Source: Hyphomonas sp. (lineage in GTDB: Bacteria; Pseudomonadota; Alphaproteobacteria; Caulobacterales; Hyphomonadaceae). From it: a DNA stretch of 64,000 bases. This document shows, one piece after another, positions 42,044-51,571 of this stretch. The stretch covers positions 744,001 through 808,000 of the forward strand of contig NZ_CP051230.1 in the NCBI RefSeq assembly GCF_017792385.1, in the 5' to 3' direction. Both the position numbers and the translations under genes were made by a program. Under the pieces are notes generated by a model. That model did not search any database. It was not told the DNA's origin and saw only the letters and a list, made by a program, of their open reading frames with translations. Positions within the stretch are counted from its first letter, which is position 1. The number at the start of each line of letters is the position of its first letter.

Positions 42044-43828
42044 CTACCTCTTCACTGGAAACCGGAACCGGGCCTTCAGGCCTTCCGCATTGAATTCGAG
42101 CCTGGATTCCCCCCCAAGGGAATGGGCCAGACTATGTTCGATCAGCAGCGAGCCGAACCCTTTTCGGCTCGGCGGCGCAACGGGCGGCCCATCGGTTTCC
42201 TCCCACTCAATGACAATATCAGGCTCTGCGGCTTCTCCGGCAATCACCCAACTGACCCGGACCCGGCCGGATGCGTTTGAAAATGCGCCATATTTGGACG
42301 CGTTTGTCGCCAGCTCATGCAGGATCAGACCAAAGGCATGGGCGCCCTGCGGCCCCAGCGTGGTGGAAGGTCCGGCAATCGTCAGGCGGTCCGGTTCGGC
42401 CGGGGCATAGCCCTTCAGCTGGTCCGCCACCAATCGTGACAGGTCCGCCGAGTCCTGCCGCGTCGAGACGAGCAGGTCATGGCTGGCCGCAATGGCCCGC
42501 AGCCGCCCGGTGAAGGAAGTGCGGAAACTGTCGAGATCCGAGGCTTCGCGCTGGGTATGGGAGGCGATGGCCTGAACGGTGGCGAGCGAATTCTTGACCC
42601 TGTGGTTCAGCTCGCTGAGCAGCATTTCCCTGTGCGCTTCTGCGCGCTTGCGTTCCGAAATGTCGATGGCCGACATGACGATTTCGTGGATCTCGCCCGA
42701 ATCCTCGATGATGGGTGCCACCTGCACATCCACCGGGACCAGTTTGTCGGAATGATCCACGATTTCGGCATCGAAGCGGATAAGACGGCCCTGCCCCGCT
42801 TCGGCAAATGCCGCGCGGAGGCGGTCCTGCAGCTCGGCAGAGTGAGACCAGGCAGGATGGTCCCAGATGGGCAAGCCGACCAGTTCGGCAGGATTTGCCC
42901 CGGTCATGCTCAGGGAGGGCTTGTTCACTTCCAGCATGACACCATCCGGACGGGCCAGTCCGATCATGGACATCACGCCGTCGAGAATGGTGCGCAGGCG
43001 CGCCTGGCTGGCCTGCAATTTCAGTTCGGCCTCTTTGCGCGCCGTGACGTCCTGGAAGGAGATGGCAAACCCGTCGCCCACCCGCGCCACCGTGAAATTG
43101 AACCAGCGCCGGCCCAGATGCCCCGGATAGAGCATCTCCCGCCGCCAGGGCTCGCCCGACTGCACCACGCCGCAAAACACTTCGAACAGGCCGCGCGCAT
43201 GGACTTGCGGCATTTCCTTCAACAGGCGTTTGCCGATCAGTTGCCGGCCGGTCCGCCCCGTGACCTGTTCGGCCGCAGGATTGACGAATTCCCAGACGAA
43301 ATCCTCGATCTCTCCGGTCGGCGAGCGCAGGGTTCGCAGGATCATGAAGCCGTCGGGACTGGTGACCTGGACCGCCCGAAACCGGGCCTCGCTGTCAGCC
43401 AGCGCCCGGCTGATGCGCTTTTTCTCGGTGATGTCCTGGATGACCGAGATGAAATAGTCGACCTCCCCCGCCTCGGTACGGATGCAGCTGACCGACAGGG
43501 TGACCCAGACGATCCGTCCGGTCTTGTGGAAGTAGCGCTTCTCGATCCGGTAGGTGTCCCGCGTGCCGGCCAGCACCTCGTTCAGAAGGCCGAGATCGAG
43601 GTCCAGATCGTCAGGATGGGTGATGTCCTGGAAGGTGATCTTGAGCAGTTCGTCCGGTGCATAGCCGACGATGTCCGCAACCCGCCGGTTGACGTTCAGC
43701 CACTGTCCCTCGGGGCCGACATGCGCGATGCCCACGCTGGCATGTTCGAACGCGTTCCGGAACATGGCCTCCCGCGCGACGAGCGTTTCGCGCGACAGAA
43801 ATTCCTGTTCCTGAGTGTCGTTCCCCAT
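42044..43828 (-). CDS. PAS-containing HWE-family sensor histidine kinase
   Basis: The 594-residue cytoplasmic product has three PAS domains (~20-135, ~145-270, ~280-400; VDYFISVIQDITEKK is the end of the first) and an HWE/HisKA_2 kinase (SELNHRVKNSLATVQAIASHTQ with phospho-His; LHELATNASKYGAFS; GFGSLLIEHSL). HWE kinases typically sense light or redox or feed the general stress response. No LOV cysteine motif (NCRFL) is visible. The receiver gene follows. Confidence 0.94.
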   Translation of the reverse strand: MGNDTQEQEFLSRETLVAREAMFRNAFEHASVGIAHVGPEGQWLNVNRRVADIVGYAPDELLKITFQDITHPDDLDLDLGLLNEVLAGTRDTYRIEKRYFHKTGRIVWVTLSVSCIRTEAGEVDYFISVIQDITEKKRISRALADSEARFRAVQVTSPDGFMILRTLRSPTGEIEDFVWEFVNPAAEQVTGRTGRQLIGKRLLKEMPQVHARGLFEVFCGVVQSGEPWRREMLYPGHLGRRWFNFTVARVGDGFAISFQDVTARKEAELKLQASQARLRTILDGVMSMIGLARPDGVMLEVNKPSLSMTGANPAELVGLPIWDHPAWSHSAELQDRLRAAFAEAGQGRLIRFDAEIVDHSDKLVPVDVQVAPIIEDSGEIHEIVMSAIDISERKRAEAHREMLLSELNHRVKNSLATVQAIASHTQREASDLDSFRTSFTGRLRAIAASHDLLVSTRQDSADLSRLVADQLKGYAPAEPDRLTIAGPSTTLGPQGAHAFGLILHELATNASKYGAFSNASGRVRVSWVIAGEAAEPDIVIEWEETDGPPVAPPSRKGFGSLLIEHSLAHSLGGESRLEFNAEGLKARFRFPVKR

Positions 43829-44142
43829 GCCCCGTCCTTGATGAAAGGATATTAATCGAGAAGACTATGCGAAAGTGTAGAACAGGTTACCCGAGCTGCG
43901 CCGTCCGCACCACACTGAATTATCTAAACTTTTTTCTCTCTATATCCGCCGCTTTGCGCCGTTTCCGCCGGTCGACTGCCGCGATACGCGCCCGGATCGC
44001 GCCATCCGATGGCCTGATTGCGCCCGCCCGGGTCTTGAGGCCCGGAACGCTCGGCCCCACCTCTTACGGATGAGGAATTGGATTCGCCTCCGTCGCAATT
44101 CTGCGCCATAATTGAATCCTGAAAAAACAAAGGAGACCGCCC
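43829..44142. promoter_or_regulatory. 314-bp gap upstream of hpf with two GANTC sites
   Basis: No convincing gene is here; short frames on both strands lack RBS and look like non-coding translation. Two GANTC sites (GATTC at 44081 and GAATC at 44114) lie 25-62 bp before the hpf start, which is where GcrA/CcrM-controlled promoters carry them in Caulobacter. The near-match is suggestive only. AAAGGAG at 44129 is the hpf RBS. Confidence 0.4.
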
Positions 44143-44736
44143 GTGCAGATACAGATTACTGGCAAGCATATGGATCTCGGAGAGGCTCTGCGGAGCCGGA
44201 TCGAAGATGGATTAGAGGCGGCAGTCAGTAAGTATTTCAACCGAAGTGGCGATGCCCGCGTATTCGTTTCACAGCAGGGCCCGTTCGTTGAAGTCGATTG
44301 CAATGTTCATCTGCCTTCAGGGATCATTCTGCAGTCCACCGGCAAGGCCGAAGACCCGTACGCCGCCCTCGAAAACAGTCTCGACAAGATGGAGAAACGG
44401 GTGCGCCGCTACAAGCGCCGCCTGAAGGATCACCACTCCGGCAATTCCGCCCCGATGCCAAGCGAACTGGCGCCGGAATCCGTGTTCCAGGTGAACGGGC
44501 ACGACGCCGAGGACGACGAGCCTGTGGAAGGGTCGGATGACGCGCCGCTGACGGTTGCGGAGACATCGCACACAATTCGGACAATGAGCGTGTCGGAAGC
44601 CGTTATGCAGCTCGAACTGCAGGAAGTGCCGGCCCTCATGTTCAGAAATGCTGGCCATGACGGCCTGAATATGGTCTACCGCCGTCCAGACGGGCATATC
44701 GGATGGGTGGATCCCGAGAACGCCCGGAGGAACTAG
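44143..44736 (+). CDS. hpf: Long-form ribosome hibernation-promoting factor
   Basis: The 197-residue product has the HPF/YfiA domain (~1-105: MQIQITGKHMDLGEALRSRI, VDCNVHLPSGIILQSTG, YAALENSLDKMEKRVRRYKRRL) and a C-terminal dimerisation domain (~140-195: MSVSEAVMQLELQEVPALMF, GHIGWVDPE). Long HPF ties two 70S ribosomes into inactive 100S dimers in stationary phase. Start is GTG with AAGGAG 8 nt upstream. ptsN starts 24 nt after the stop. Confidence 0.95.
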   Translation: MQIQITGKHMDLGEALRSRIEDGLEAAVSKYFNRSGDARVFVSQQGPFVEVDCNVHLPSGIILQSTGKAEDPYAALENSLDKMEKRVRRYKRRLKDHHSGNSAPMPSELAPESVFQVNGHDAEDDEPVEGSDDAPLTVAETSHTIRTMSVSEAVMQLELQEVPALMFRNAGHDGLNMVYRRPDGHIGWVDPENARRN

Positions 44737-44759
44737 GCCGGAAGACGGAAAGCAACCTC

Positions 44760-45230
44760 ATGGCGACTGATTTGACCTCCCTGCTCGAAGGCGGGGTAAT
44801 CATCCCTTCGTTTGATGCGAAGAGCCGCAAGCAAGCCATTCACGCCCTCGCTGAAGCCCTGGCAGAGGCGACCGGGCTGAGCCTGCGGGAAATCGAGGAT
44901 GCCGTGATGGAGCGCGAGCGCCTGGGTTCCACGGGTGTGGGCGAAGGCGTCGCCATCCCGCATGCCCGGCTCGACGGCATCGAGGCCCCCATCGGCGGCT
45001 ATCTCCGACTGGTGCACGGCGTCGATTTCGAAGCCATCGACGACCGTCCCTGTGACCTTGTCTTCATGCTGCTGGCCCCGAAATCCTCAGGCGCCGACCA
45101 TCTTCGCGCCCTGGCGCAGGTCAGCCGCACCTTCCGCCAGAGTGCCATTCGCGACGCGCTGCGGGAGGCGAAGACCGAAGATGAGGTGAAAGCGATCGTG
45201 TGCCGGGAGTCGGCCGAACAATCGGCCTGA
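44760..45230 (+). CDS. ptsN: Nitrogen-related phosphotransferase EIIA component
   Basis: The 156-residue product is EIIA-Ntr: EDAVMERERLGSTGVGEGVAIPHARLDGI carries the phospho-His (IPH), followed by GVDFEAIDDRPCDLVFMLLAP and DHLRALAQVSRTFRQ. It accepts phosphate from EI-Ntr and NPr and regulates potassium and nitrogen processes. Start ATG 44760 was chosen because the upstream extension falls inside hpf. hpf and ptsN usually follow rpoN; here rpoN is 7 kb downstream. A strong terminator follows. Confidence 0.95.
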   Translation: MATDLTSLLEGGVIIPSFDAKSRKQAIHALAEALAEATGLSLREIEDAVMERERLGSTGVGEGVAIPHARLDGIEAPIGGYLRLVHGVDFEAIDDRPCDLVFMLLAPKSSGADHLRALAQVSRTFRQSAIRDALREAKTEDEVKAIVCRESAEQSA

Positions 45231-45253
45231 CCGGATTTTCCCGAACACCATTA

Positions 45254-45285
45254 AAAAAGCCCGCCGGATGACCGGCGGGCTTTTT
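45254..45285. terminator. Bidirectional intrinsic terminator between ptsN and the M3 peptidase
   Basis: AAAAAGCCCGCCGG and CCGGCGGGCTTTTT form a near-perfect stem around ATGA, with A-run and T-run on either side, so both convergent genes can use it. Confidence 0.9.
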
Positions 45286-45308
45286 GTATGGCGGGATGTG
45301 CCCGGCGA

Positions 45309-47504
45309 TCAGCCTTCGCTGGGCTGTTCGGCAAAGCCGCGCAGCTGGAGCAACGGCTCGATGGTCGGGTCAGAGCCACGGAAATTGCGGTACAATTCGT
45401 CGGCCTCGCGCAAGCCGCCAGCCTCATAGACCCATTTCTTCAGGCGGGCCGACAGCTCCGGATCGAAGATGTCGCCGGTCTCGCGGAAGGCCGTAAAGCC
45501 GTCGGCATCCAGGATTTCAGACCAGAGATAGGCGTAGTAGCCGGCCGAATAGCCGCCTGCGAAGATGTGGCTGAAATACTGGCTGCGATACCGCGGTTCG
45601 ATTTCCGGGATCAGGCCGTACTCCTCAAGCACCTGACGCTCGAATTCGCGCGCATCGGTGATCTCGGCCGCCTCTTCCGAAGTCAGCATGTGCCAGCGCA
45701 GGTCCAGCAGCGATGCCGCGATGAATTCGGTGGTCTTGAAGCCCTGATTGAACGTGGCCGCCGCATTCATCTTGTCGATCAGCTCCATCGGGATCGGCTC
45801 ACCGGTTTCGTAATGGTTGGCATAGGTTGCCAGAACTTCGGGGGCGCCTGCCCAATGCTCCAGGATCTGCGCCGGAAATTCGGTATAGTCGCGCGGTCCG
45901 TCGACGCCGGAGAAGGTCGAATAACGGATCTGCGTCAGCAGGCCATGCAGGCCATGACCGAATTCGTGGAACAGCGTCTCCACTTCATCAAACCGCATCA
46001 GGGTCGGCTCGCCTTCGGCCGGCGTGATCAGGTTGAGATTGTTGGAGACGATCGGCCGGACATTGTTGCCGTCGATATTGGACGTGTTGCGGAACGAGCT
46101 CATCCAGGCGCCGCCGCGCTTGGAATCCCGGGCGTACATGTCCATCATGAACAGGCCGAGATGCTCGCCGGTCTTGGCATCCGTGATCTCGTAGGAGGTG
46201 ACGACCGGATTCCAGCCTTCCACCTCGACCGGCTCGATGGTGATGTCGAACAGTCTGGAGGCGACGTCGAATGCGCCTGTGCGCACGGCGCCCAGTTCGA
46301 AATAGGGTTTCAGCGCATTGTCATCAAAGGCGTAGAGGTCCTGACGGACCTTTTCGGCATAATGCCACCAGTCATGACCGGCGATCTGGAACTCGTCTCC
46401 GACCATGTCCTGCATGGCGGCGCGCTCTTCCTTGGCGCGGGCGAGGCCGGGTTCCCAGACTTTCAGCAGGAAGTCCTCGGCGCCTTTCGGCGTCTTCGCC
46501 ATGCGGGTTTCAAGCTGGTAGTGCGCATGCGATTTGTATCCCATGAGCTCGGCACGCTTGGCGCGCAGCTGCGCAATCTTGATGGCCAGCGGGCCATTGT
46601 CATACTCACCTTCCGACGCGCGCAGCCGATACCCATTGAACATCTGCTCGCGCAGGTCGCGGTTCTCGCTCTGCGTCATGAAGGTCTCGTAGACTGAGCG
46701 GTCGACGGTGAGGACCCATTTGTCCTCTCCATCCACCTTGAGCGCATTCTTGAAGTCCTCGGACAGGCCGGCCAGGTCTGCTTCGTCGGTCACCTCGATC
46801 TTGAAGGCCTTGGTCGACAGCAGCAGGTTGCGCCCGAACTTGGTCGTCAGACCGGCGAGTTCTTCATTGATGGCAGCAACTTCGGCTTTCACGTCCGGCG
46901 ACAGGTCTGCGCCATTGCGAACGAATTCGCGATAGGTCAGCTCCAGCAGGCGCGCATCCTGCTCGTCGAGGCCCAGGCGATCACGTTGGTCGTAGACCGC
47001 CTTCACGCGGTCAAACAGGCCCTGATTGAAGTTGATCGCGTCGGTTTCGCGGGTCAGCATCGGCCAGATTTCGGCTTCCAGATCGCTGAGCGTGTCATTG
47101 GTATCGGTGTTCGTGATGTTGGAGAACACGTTCAGAACCTTGTAGAGGGACTCCCCTGCCGTATCGAGCGCGACGACGGTGTTCTCGAAGGTCGGCGCAT
47201 CCGGATTGTCGACAATGGCGTCAATCTCGGCGCGCAGCTCCAGAATGGCCTGCTTGGTGGCCGGCATGTAGTGCGCATCCTCGATCTCGGCGAAGGGTGG
47301 CACACCATAGGGCGTGTCCCATTCGGCGCGGAACGGGTTGCCCACAAGATCTGCCTCGCTCACTTCGATCTCCGGCAGGCTCGTTTCTTCGGCCGCGGTC
47401 TCTTCCGCAGCCGCCGCATCCGGCGCATCGGGTTTTGCGCCACAGGCCGTTACGACAAGAGCGAGCGCCGCAACGCTGCTCGCGAGCAAGGATTTTCTGG
47501 TCAT
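45309..47504 (-). CDS. M3-family zinc peptidyl-dipeptidase, lipoprotein (Dcp-like)
   Basis: The 731-residue product has a signal peptide with lipobox VTAC, so it is exported and lipid-anchored, unlike cytoplasmic E. coli Dcp. A Glu/Ala-rich spacer precedes the M3 domain (~70-725). The active site is in VETLFHEFGHGLHGLL (HExxH zinc motif plus downstream Glu), and the substrate-binding SHIFAGGYSAGYYAYLWSE lies near the end. M3 enzymes remove C-terminal dipeptides or cut oligopeptides. Start ATG 47504 fits the signal peptide; the longer form at 47570 adds a non-signal stretch. Confidence 0.94.
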   Translation of the reverse strand: MTRKSLLASSVAALALVVTACGAKPDAPDAAAAEETAAEETSLPEIEVSEADLVGNPFRAEWDTPYGVPPFAEIEDAHYMPATKQAILELRAEIDAIVDNPDAPTFENTVVALDTAGESLYKVLNVFSNITNTDTNDTLSDLEAEIWPMLTRETDAINFNQGLFDRVKAVYDQRDRLGLDEQDARLLELTYREFVRNGADLSPDVKAEVAAINEELAGLTTKFGRNLLLSTKAFKIEVTDEADLAGLSEDFKNALKVDGEDKWVLTVDRSVYETFMTQSENRDLREQMFNGYRLRASEGEYDNGPLAIKIAQLRAKRAELMGYKSHAHYQLETRMAKTPKGAEDFLLKVWEPGLARAKEERAAMQDMVGDEFQIAGHDWWHYAEKVRQDLYAFDDNALKPYFELGAVRTGAFDVASRLFDITIEPVEVEGWNPVVTSYEITDAKTGEHLGLFMMDMYARDSKRGGAWMSSFRNTSNIDGNNVRPIVSNNLNLITPAEGEPTLMRFDEVETLFHEFGHGLHGLLTQIRYSTFSGVDGPRDYTEFPAQILEHWAGAPEVLATYANHYETGEPIPMELIDKMNAAATFNQGFKTTEFIAASLLDLRWHMLTSEEAAEITDAREFERQVLEEYGLIPEIEPRYRSQYFSHIFAGGYSAGYYAYLWSEILDADGFTAFRETGDIFDPELSARLKKWVYEAGGLREADELYRNFRGSDPTIEPLLQLRGFAEQPSEG

Positions 47505-47570
47505 TGAGTGTTCTCCGGTCCGTTGATGCCGTTTAGCGATAAATGAGCGCAAAAACCAGACCCGGACCAC

Positions 47571-48509
47571 CTATTTCGGCAGGCCGGACACGACCTTGTG
47601 ATACTCGGCAATGGTTTCGTCGAGAATCTGCGCCACGGGCTTGGCCTCGGTGATGCGTCCGGCGACCTGTCCGGTCAGTGCGATGCCGGCTTCCAGGTCG
47701 CCTCCGAAATAGACTTTCTGCGTGCCGGCAAACTCTCCGAATATGTTGTCGACCCCTTCTTTCAGGATGCGTTCCGTACGCTCCGTACGCAAGGCGCGCA
47801 GCGCCGGACCCGGCCCGGACCGGTTGAGGAAGACAGTGTCGGTGGCATCGGCTGCGAAGATTGCATCCTTCCAGTTCTGGTGCACCGGGCTTTCTTCGGA
47901 AGAGAGAATGCGCGTGCCCATCAGGATCCCCTCCGCGCCGAGCGCAAAGGCAGCCGCCATGCTGCGCCCGTCGGTGATGCCGCCCGCAGCCACGACGGGC
48001 ACATTCACATGTTCACAGACCAGCGGAACCAGCACCATGGAGGCCACATCCTTCGGATTCTTGAAGCCGCCCCCTTCCCCGCCTTCGACGATCAGGCCGT
48101 CCACACCCGCCTCGATCGCCCGCAATGCCCCCTGCAGGGAGGGCACGACATGAAACACGGTCAGGCCGGCCTCCTTCAGCATCGATGTGTATTTCATCGG
48201 ATCGCCGGCTGACGTGGTGACGAATTTGATACCCTGGTCGATGATGAAGTCGACAATGTTCGGGTCACGCACAAAGGCCTGCGCCACATTCACGCCGAAC
48301 GGCTTGTCGGTGAGGTCCTTCATCTTGAGGATTTCCTCGCGGATGGCATCCAGCTCTCCGGAGGAGGTTTCGATAATGCCCATGCCACCGGCATTCGAGA
48401 AAGCCGAAGAGAGCGGCGCCCGGGCGATCCAGCCCATGGCCGCCTGGATGACGGGCTTTTCGATGCCGAGCATTTCGGTGATGCGGGTTCTAACGGGTGC
48501 AGCGGCCAT
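47571..48509 (-). CDS. Nitronate monooxygenase family FMN enzyme
   Basis: The 312-residue product is a TIM-barrel flavoprotein: IEKPVIQAAMGWIARAPLSSAFSNAGGMGII, FGVNVA, FVTTSAGDP, VEGGEGGGF, VPVVAAGGITDGRSMAAAFALGAEGILMGTRI. These are the FMN-binding blocks of 2-nitropropane dioxygenase-type enzymes (class II), which oxidise alkyl nitronates. The catalytic-site identity among nitronate monooxygenase, enoyl-ACP reductase FabK and others is not settled by sequence alone. It is 66 bp upstream of the peptidase gene. Confidence 0.9.
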   Translation of the reverse strand: MAAAPVRTRITEMLGIEKPVIQAAMGWIARAPLSSAFSNAGGMGIIETSSGELDAIREEILKMKDLTDKPFGVNVAQAFVRDPNIVDFIIDQGIKFVTTSAGDPMKYTSMLKEAGLTVFHVVPSLQGALRAIEAGVDGLIVEGGEGGGFKNPKDVASMVLVPLVCEHVNVPVVAAGGITDGRSMAAAFALGAEGILMGTRILSSEESPVHQNWKDAIFAADATDTVFLNRSGPGPALRALRTERTERILKEGVDNIFGEFAGTQKVYFGGDLEAGIALTGQVAGRITEAKPVAQILDETIAEYHKVVSGLPK

Positions 48510-48604
48510 GTGACTTCCTCCATTTTGCCGATAAAAGAAGGGGGAATCGCGGGGCCTGCAAGCCCTTGCCTTGCGTCAGCGCCCACCGGCAGGAAGACAC
48601 AGCC

Positions 48605-49057
48605 ATGATCCTGAGACCCCCCAATCCGGATGAACTGGCCGCCCTGTCAGACATGTGCCTTCGGTCCAAGGCCGTGTGGAATTATGACGAGGCCATGCTG
48701 GAAGCGTTCCGGGACGAACTGACCCTGACCGAAGACGACCTCGATTTCGACGCGGTGGTCGTTGCCGAAGACAAGCGCGGCGTCGCGGGCCTGGCCGAGG
48801 TTTCGCTGGAAGAAGACGGGACGAGCCATCTGGAGAAGCTGTTCGTGGAACCGGCCCGGCTCGGCGAGGGAACCGGAAAGATGCTCTATGTCTGGGCCTG
48901 CCGGTTCGCGCAGGGTCTGGGCGCGCGGGAATTGGTCATCGAGGCCGATCCGGATGCCGCCCCCTTCTATCGCCATATGGGCGCCGAGCCTGCGGGCGAA
49001 GCCGAATCCGGGTCCATTCCCGGACGGTTCCTGCCGAGGCTCCTCCACAAATTGTGA
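48605..49057 (+). CDS. GNAT family acetyltransferase
   Basis: The 150-residue product has LRPPNPDELAALSDMCLRSKAVW, then a strand with VAGLAEVSL and the acetyl-CoA loop LFVEPARLGEGTGKMLYVWA, ending with ADPDAAPFYRHMGA. This is a single-domain GNAT. Start ATG 48605; an upstream extension is open but has no RBS. It is followed after 6 nt by the UPF0178 gene. Confidence 0.9.
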   Translation: MILRPPNPDELAALSDMCLRSKAVWNYDEAMLEAFRDELTLTEDDLDFDAVVVAEDKRGVAGLAEVSLEEDGTSHLEKLFVEPARLGEGTGKMLYVWACRFAQGLGARELVIEADPDAAPFYRHMGAEPAGEAESGSIPGRFLPRLLHKL

Positions 49058-49063
49058 TCCGGC

Positions 49064-49534
49064 ATGACTGACCCCCTGCAAATCCTCATCGATGCCGATG
49101 CCTGCCCGGTCAAGGACGAGACCTACAAGGTCGCCCTGCGCCATGACGTGCCGGTGGTGATTGTCGCCAATGCCTATATCCGCATCCCCGAGCACCGGCT
49201 GCTCAGCCGCAAGATCGTGTCGGACGGGTTCGACGCCGCCGATGACTGGATCGCCGAGGCCGCAGATGCGCGCACGCTGGTCATCACGGCAGACATCCTG
49301 CTGGCCGACCGCTGCCTGAAGGCGGGCGCGCGCGTCATCGCCCCCAATGGCAAGCCGTTCACCGACGCCTCCATTGGCAGCGCCGTCGCCGTGCGGGCCA
49401 TCCATGCCGACCTGCGCGCGGGCCTGGGAGACGGCATCCAGAGAGGCCCGGCCCCCTTCTCCAAGGCAGACCGGTCCCGCTTCCTGAACGCGCTGGACGC
49501 GGCGATTGTGGCGATGAAGAAAGCCCGCGCCTGA
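49064..49534 (+). CDS. UPF0178 (YaiI/YqxD) family protein
   Basis: The 156-residue product has LIDADACPVKDETYKVAL, VVIVANAYIRIP, VSDGFDAADDWIAEAA, LVITADILLADRCLKAGARVIAPNGKPF, the conserved acidic pattern of the PIN-like YaiI family. Activity is not established. Closely spaced after the GNAT gene. Confidence 0.93.
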   Translation: MTDPLQILIDADACPVKDETYKVALRHDVPVVIVANAYIRIPEHRLLSRKIVSDGFDAADDWIAEAADARTLVITADILLADRCLKAGARVIAPNGKPFTDASIGSAVAVRAIHADLRAGLGDGIQRGPAPFSKADRSRFLNALDAAIVAMKKARA

Positions 49535-49589
49535 CGCGGCCGGGCGGCGAGATACTTGCCCTTAACGCCTGAAGTGCTACAGCCTCGCC

Positions 49590-50204
49590 ATGAACGGCAT
49601 TACTCTTCACAAGGGCGACCTGCCCGACGGTCTCGATTTTGGCCCGGTTGTGGCGGTCGATACCGAGGCCATGGGCCTGAACCTGCTGCGCGACCATCTC
49701 ACCCTCGTCCAGCTCTCCTCCGGCGATGGCACGGCCCATCTGGTACAGCTCGACCGGACCTATGACTGCCCGAACCTCAAAAAGGTCCTGACGGACCCGG
49801 ACGTGCTCAAACTGTTTCATTTCGCGCGGTTCGACGTCGCCATGATGAAACGCTGGATGGGCATTGATTGCGCGCCGATCTGGTGCACCAAGATCGCCTC
49901 GAAACTGGCCCGCACCTATACCGACCGCCACGGCCTGAAGGATGTCGCCCGCGAGATTGCCGGTGCCGACATGTCGAAGGCGCAGCAGAGCTCTGACTGG
50001 GGCGCTGGTGAACTGACCGATGCGCAGCTGCAATATGCGGCGTCCGATGTGCTCTATCTGCACCGGATCAAGGAAGGCCTTGAAGCCATGCTGAAGCGCG
50101 AGGGCCGCCTGGAACTGGCGGAGGCGTGCTTTGCCTTCCTGCCGATCCGCGCGACGCTGGACCTGTCGGGCTGGGGCGAAACGGACATTTTTGCGCACAG
50201 CTAA
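49590..50204 (+). CDS. RNase D-type 3'-5' exonuclease, catalytic domain only
   Basis: The 204-residue product has the DEDDy exonuclease motifs: VVAVDTEAMGLNLLRDHLTLVQL (DxE), LFHFARFDVAMMKRW, and YAASDVLYLHRI (YxxxD). It lacks the HRDC domains of full RNase D, so it is the short form common in Alphaproteobacteria. It may trim tRNA or other RNA 3' ends. The next gene upstream is 55 bp away. Confidence 0.92.
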   Translation: MNGITLHKGDLPDGLDFGPVVAVDTEAMGLNLLRDHLTLVQLSSGDGTAHLVQLDRTYDCPNLKKVLTDPDVLKLFHFARFDVAMMKRWMGIDCAPIWCTKIASKLARTYTDRHGLKDVAREIAGADMSKAQQSSDWGAGELTDAQLQYAASDVLYLHRIKEGLEAMLKREGRLELAEACFAFLPIRATLDLSGWGETDIFAHS

Positions 50205-50291
50205 CCCATCTGTCATGCCTTCGCCGCTTTTGTTTCCGAGGCTGGGCCGCTAAACGTCGAGTGTAGACACCAAAGCAGGCACCCGCTTTTC

Positions 50292-50966
50292 ATGGACGCC
50301 GTCAAGCATCACGATCCGGCATCATTATGGGCCCCCCGGCGTCAGCTGACGCTGGCCCAGGCGCGCAAACGCTCGCAGGCGGTGCGGCTGTTGCGGCTCG
50401 GCTTCTCCGCGCTGGCCGCCATCGCGATCGGCCTGTTCCTCGGCTACATCATCCGAAGCGCCATTGCGAAGGATGCCACTCCGGTCCAGGTCGGACAGGG
50501 CGAAGCCGTCACCATGCTGAATCCCCGCTTTTCGGGCCGGGATTCCCTGGGACAGAGCTTCCAGATCACGGCCGATTCGGCCCGACGCCGCCAGACGACC
50601 GGCACGCTGGTGGACCTGGTCAATCCGGTCCTCATGGATGAGAGCGGCAGCGAGATCAGTGCGCCATCCGGCATGTATGACCGCGAGGCCGGAATCCTGG
50701 AACTCTATGAAGACGTCCGGATCACCGATGCCGTCGGCTACATGTTCATGACGTCCGGCGCGCGCGTCTTCGTGGATGAGGGACGGGTCGAGGGCCTCTC
50801 GCCCCTGCAAGGCAGAGGGCCTCTTGGCGATATCAGCTGCGACTCGTATGAAGTTCTTGAAGATGGCAACCGGGTCATCTGCAAAGGCAATGTGAAAACA
50901 GTACTCTACCCTGCCCCGGCAGACACAGCGGACACAAGTGAAGGTGAAACGGATGACTCGCAATAA
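50292..50966 (+). CDS. lptC: LPS export periplasmic component LptC
   Basis: The 224-residue product has one membrane helix (SALAAIAIGLFLGYII, ~39-55) and a periplasmic LptC-like beta-jellyroll: LNPRFSGRDSLGQSFQITADSARRRQ, SAPSGMYDREAGILELYEDVRI, VDEGRVEGLSP. It passes LPS from LptBFG to LptA. It overlaps lptA by 14 nt and heads the lptC-lptA-lptB-rpoN block. Confidence 0.92.
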   Translation: MDAVKHHDPASLWAPRRQLTLAQARKRSQAVRLLRLGFSALAAIAIGLFLGYIIRSAIAKDATPVQVGQGEAVTMLNPRFSGRDSLGQSFQITADSARRRQTTGTLVDLVNPVLMDESGSEISAPSGMYDREAGILELYEDVRITDAVGYMFMTSGARVFVDEGRVEGLSPLQGRGPLGDISCDSYEVLEDGNRVICKGNVKTVLYPAPADTADTSEGETDDSQ

Positions 50967-51474
50967 GGTTCTAGTTTCTCTGGCGGCCCTGGTTGCGCTG
51001 GCAGTGCCGGCGGTGGCGCAGATCTCGTCCGATGGCGGCCCGATCTACATCAATTCCGAACGGACCGAGAGCCTGGAGCGCGAGCGCAAGGTGCTGCTGG
51101 TCGGCAATGTCGACATCCAGCAGGGCGATGCCCGCCTGCGGGCCGATACGGTGACGATGATCTTTGCCGAACGGCCGGCCGGGGCGGCCGACACAACCGG
51201 CGTCGGCAGCGGCTTTGGCCAGATCCAGACCATGGTGGCCGAAGGCAATGTCTTCTACATCACCGCCGACATGAAGGCGAAAGGTGATCGCGGCGTCTAT
51301 GATGCGGCCAGCGATGTCATCACCATGACCGGCAATGTGGCCCTGATGCGCGAGCGGGACGTGGCCGAGGGCGCAGTGCTGCGCGTGGAGATCGGCAATC
51401 GCCGCACCACGCTGGACGGGGGCGACGGCCGCACCCGGATGGTGATCGAACCGGACGGAAATTCGGGGAACTGA
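50953..51474 (+). CDS. lptA: LPS transport periplasmic protein LptA
   Basis: The 173-residue product has a cleavable signal peptide (VLVSLAALVALAVPAVAQ) and the OstA-like fold: INSERTESLERERKVLLVGNVDIQQGDARLRADTV, FYITADMKAKGDRGVYDAASDVITMTGNVAL and VLRVEIGNRRTTLD. It forms the periplasmic LPS bridge. Start ATG 50953 follows an AAGGTG-type RBS. Confidence 0.95.
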   Translation: MTRNKVLVSLAALVALAVPAVAQISSDGGPIYINSERTESLERERKVLLVGNVDIQQGDARLRADTVTMIFAERPAGAADTTGVGSGFGQIQTMVAEGNVFYITADMKAKGDRGVYDAASDVITMTGNVALMRERDVAEGAVLRVEIGNRRTTLDGGDGRTRMVIEPDGNSGN

Positions 51475-51571
51475 ATTAATTTTAGCAAGATCGTGAAGCC
51501 GATCTTAAGTATGTCGGGGTAAGCCTTTTCCCGGGTGGCAAAATCCCAGCAGATTGAGGGACTCATCAGAG

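Noticed and set aside
43867..44073. 68-codon plus-strand ORF upstream of hpf
   Set aside because: No RBS, low-complexity Arg/Ala content, and the GANTC-containing promoter region overlaps it.
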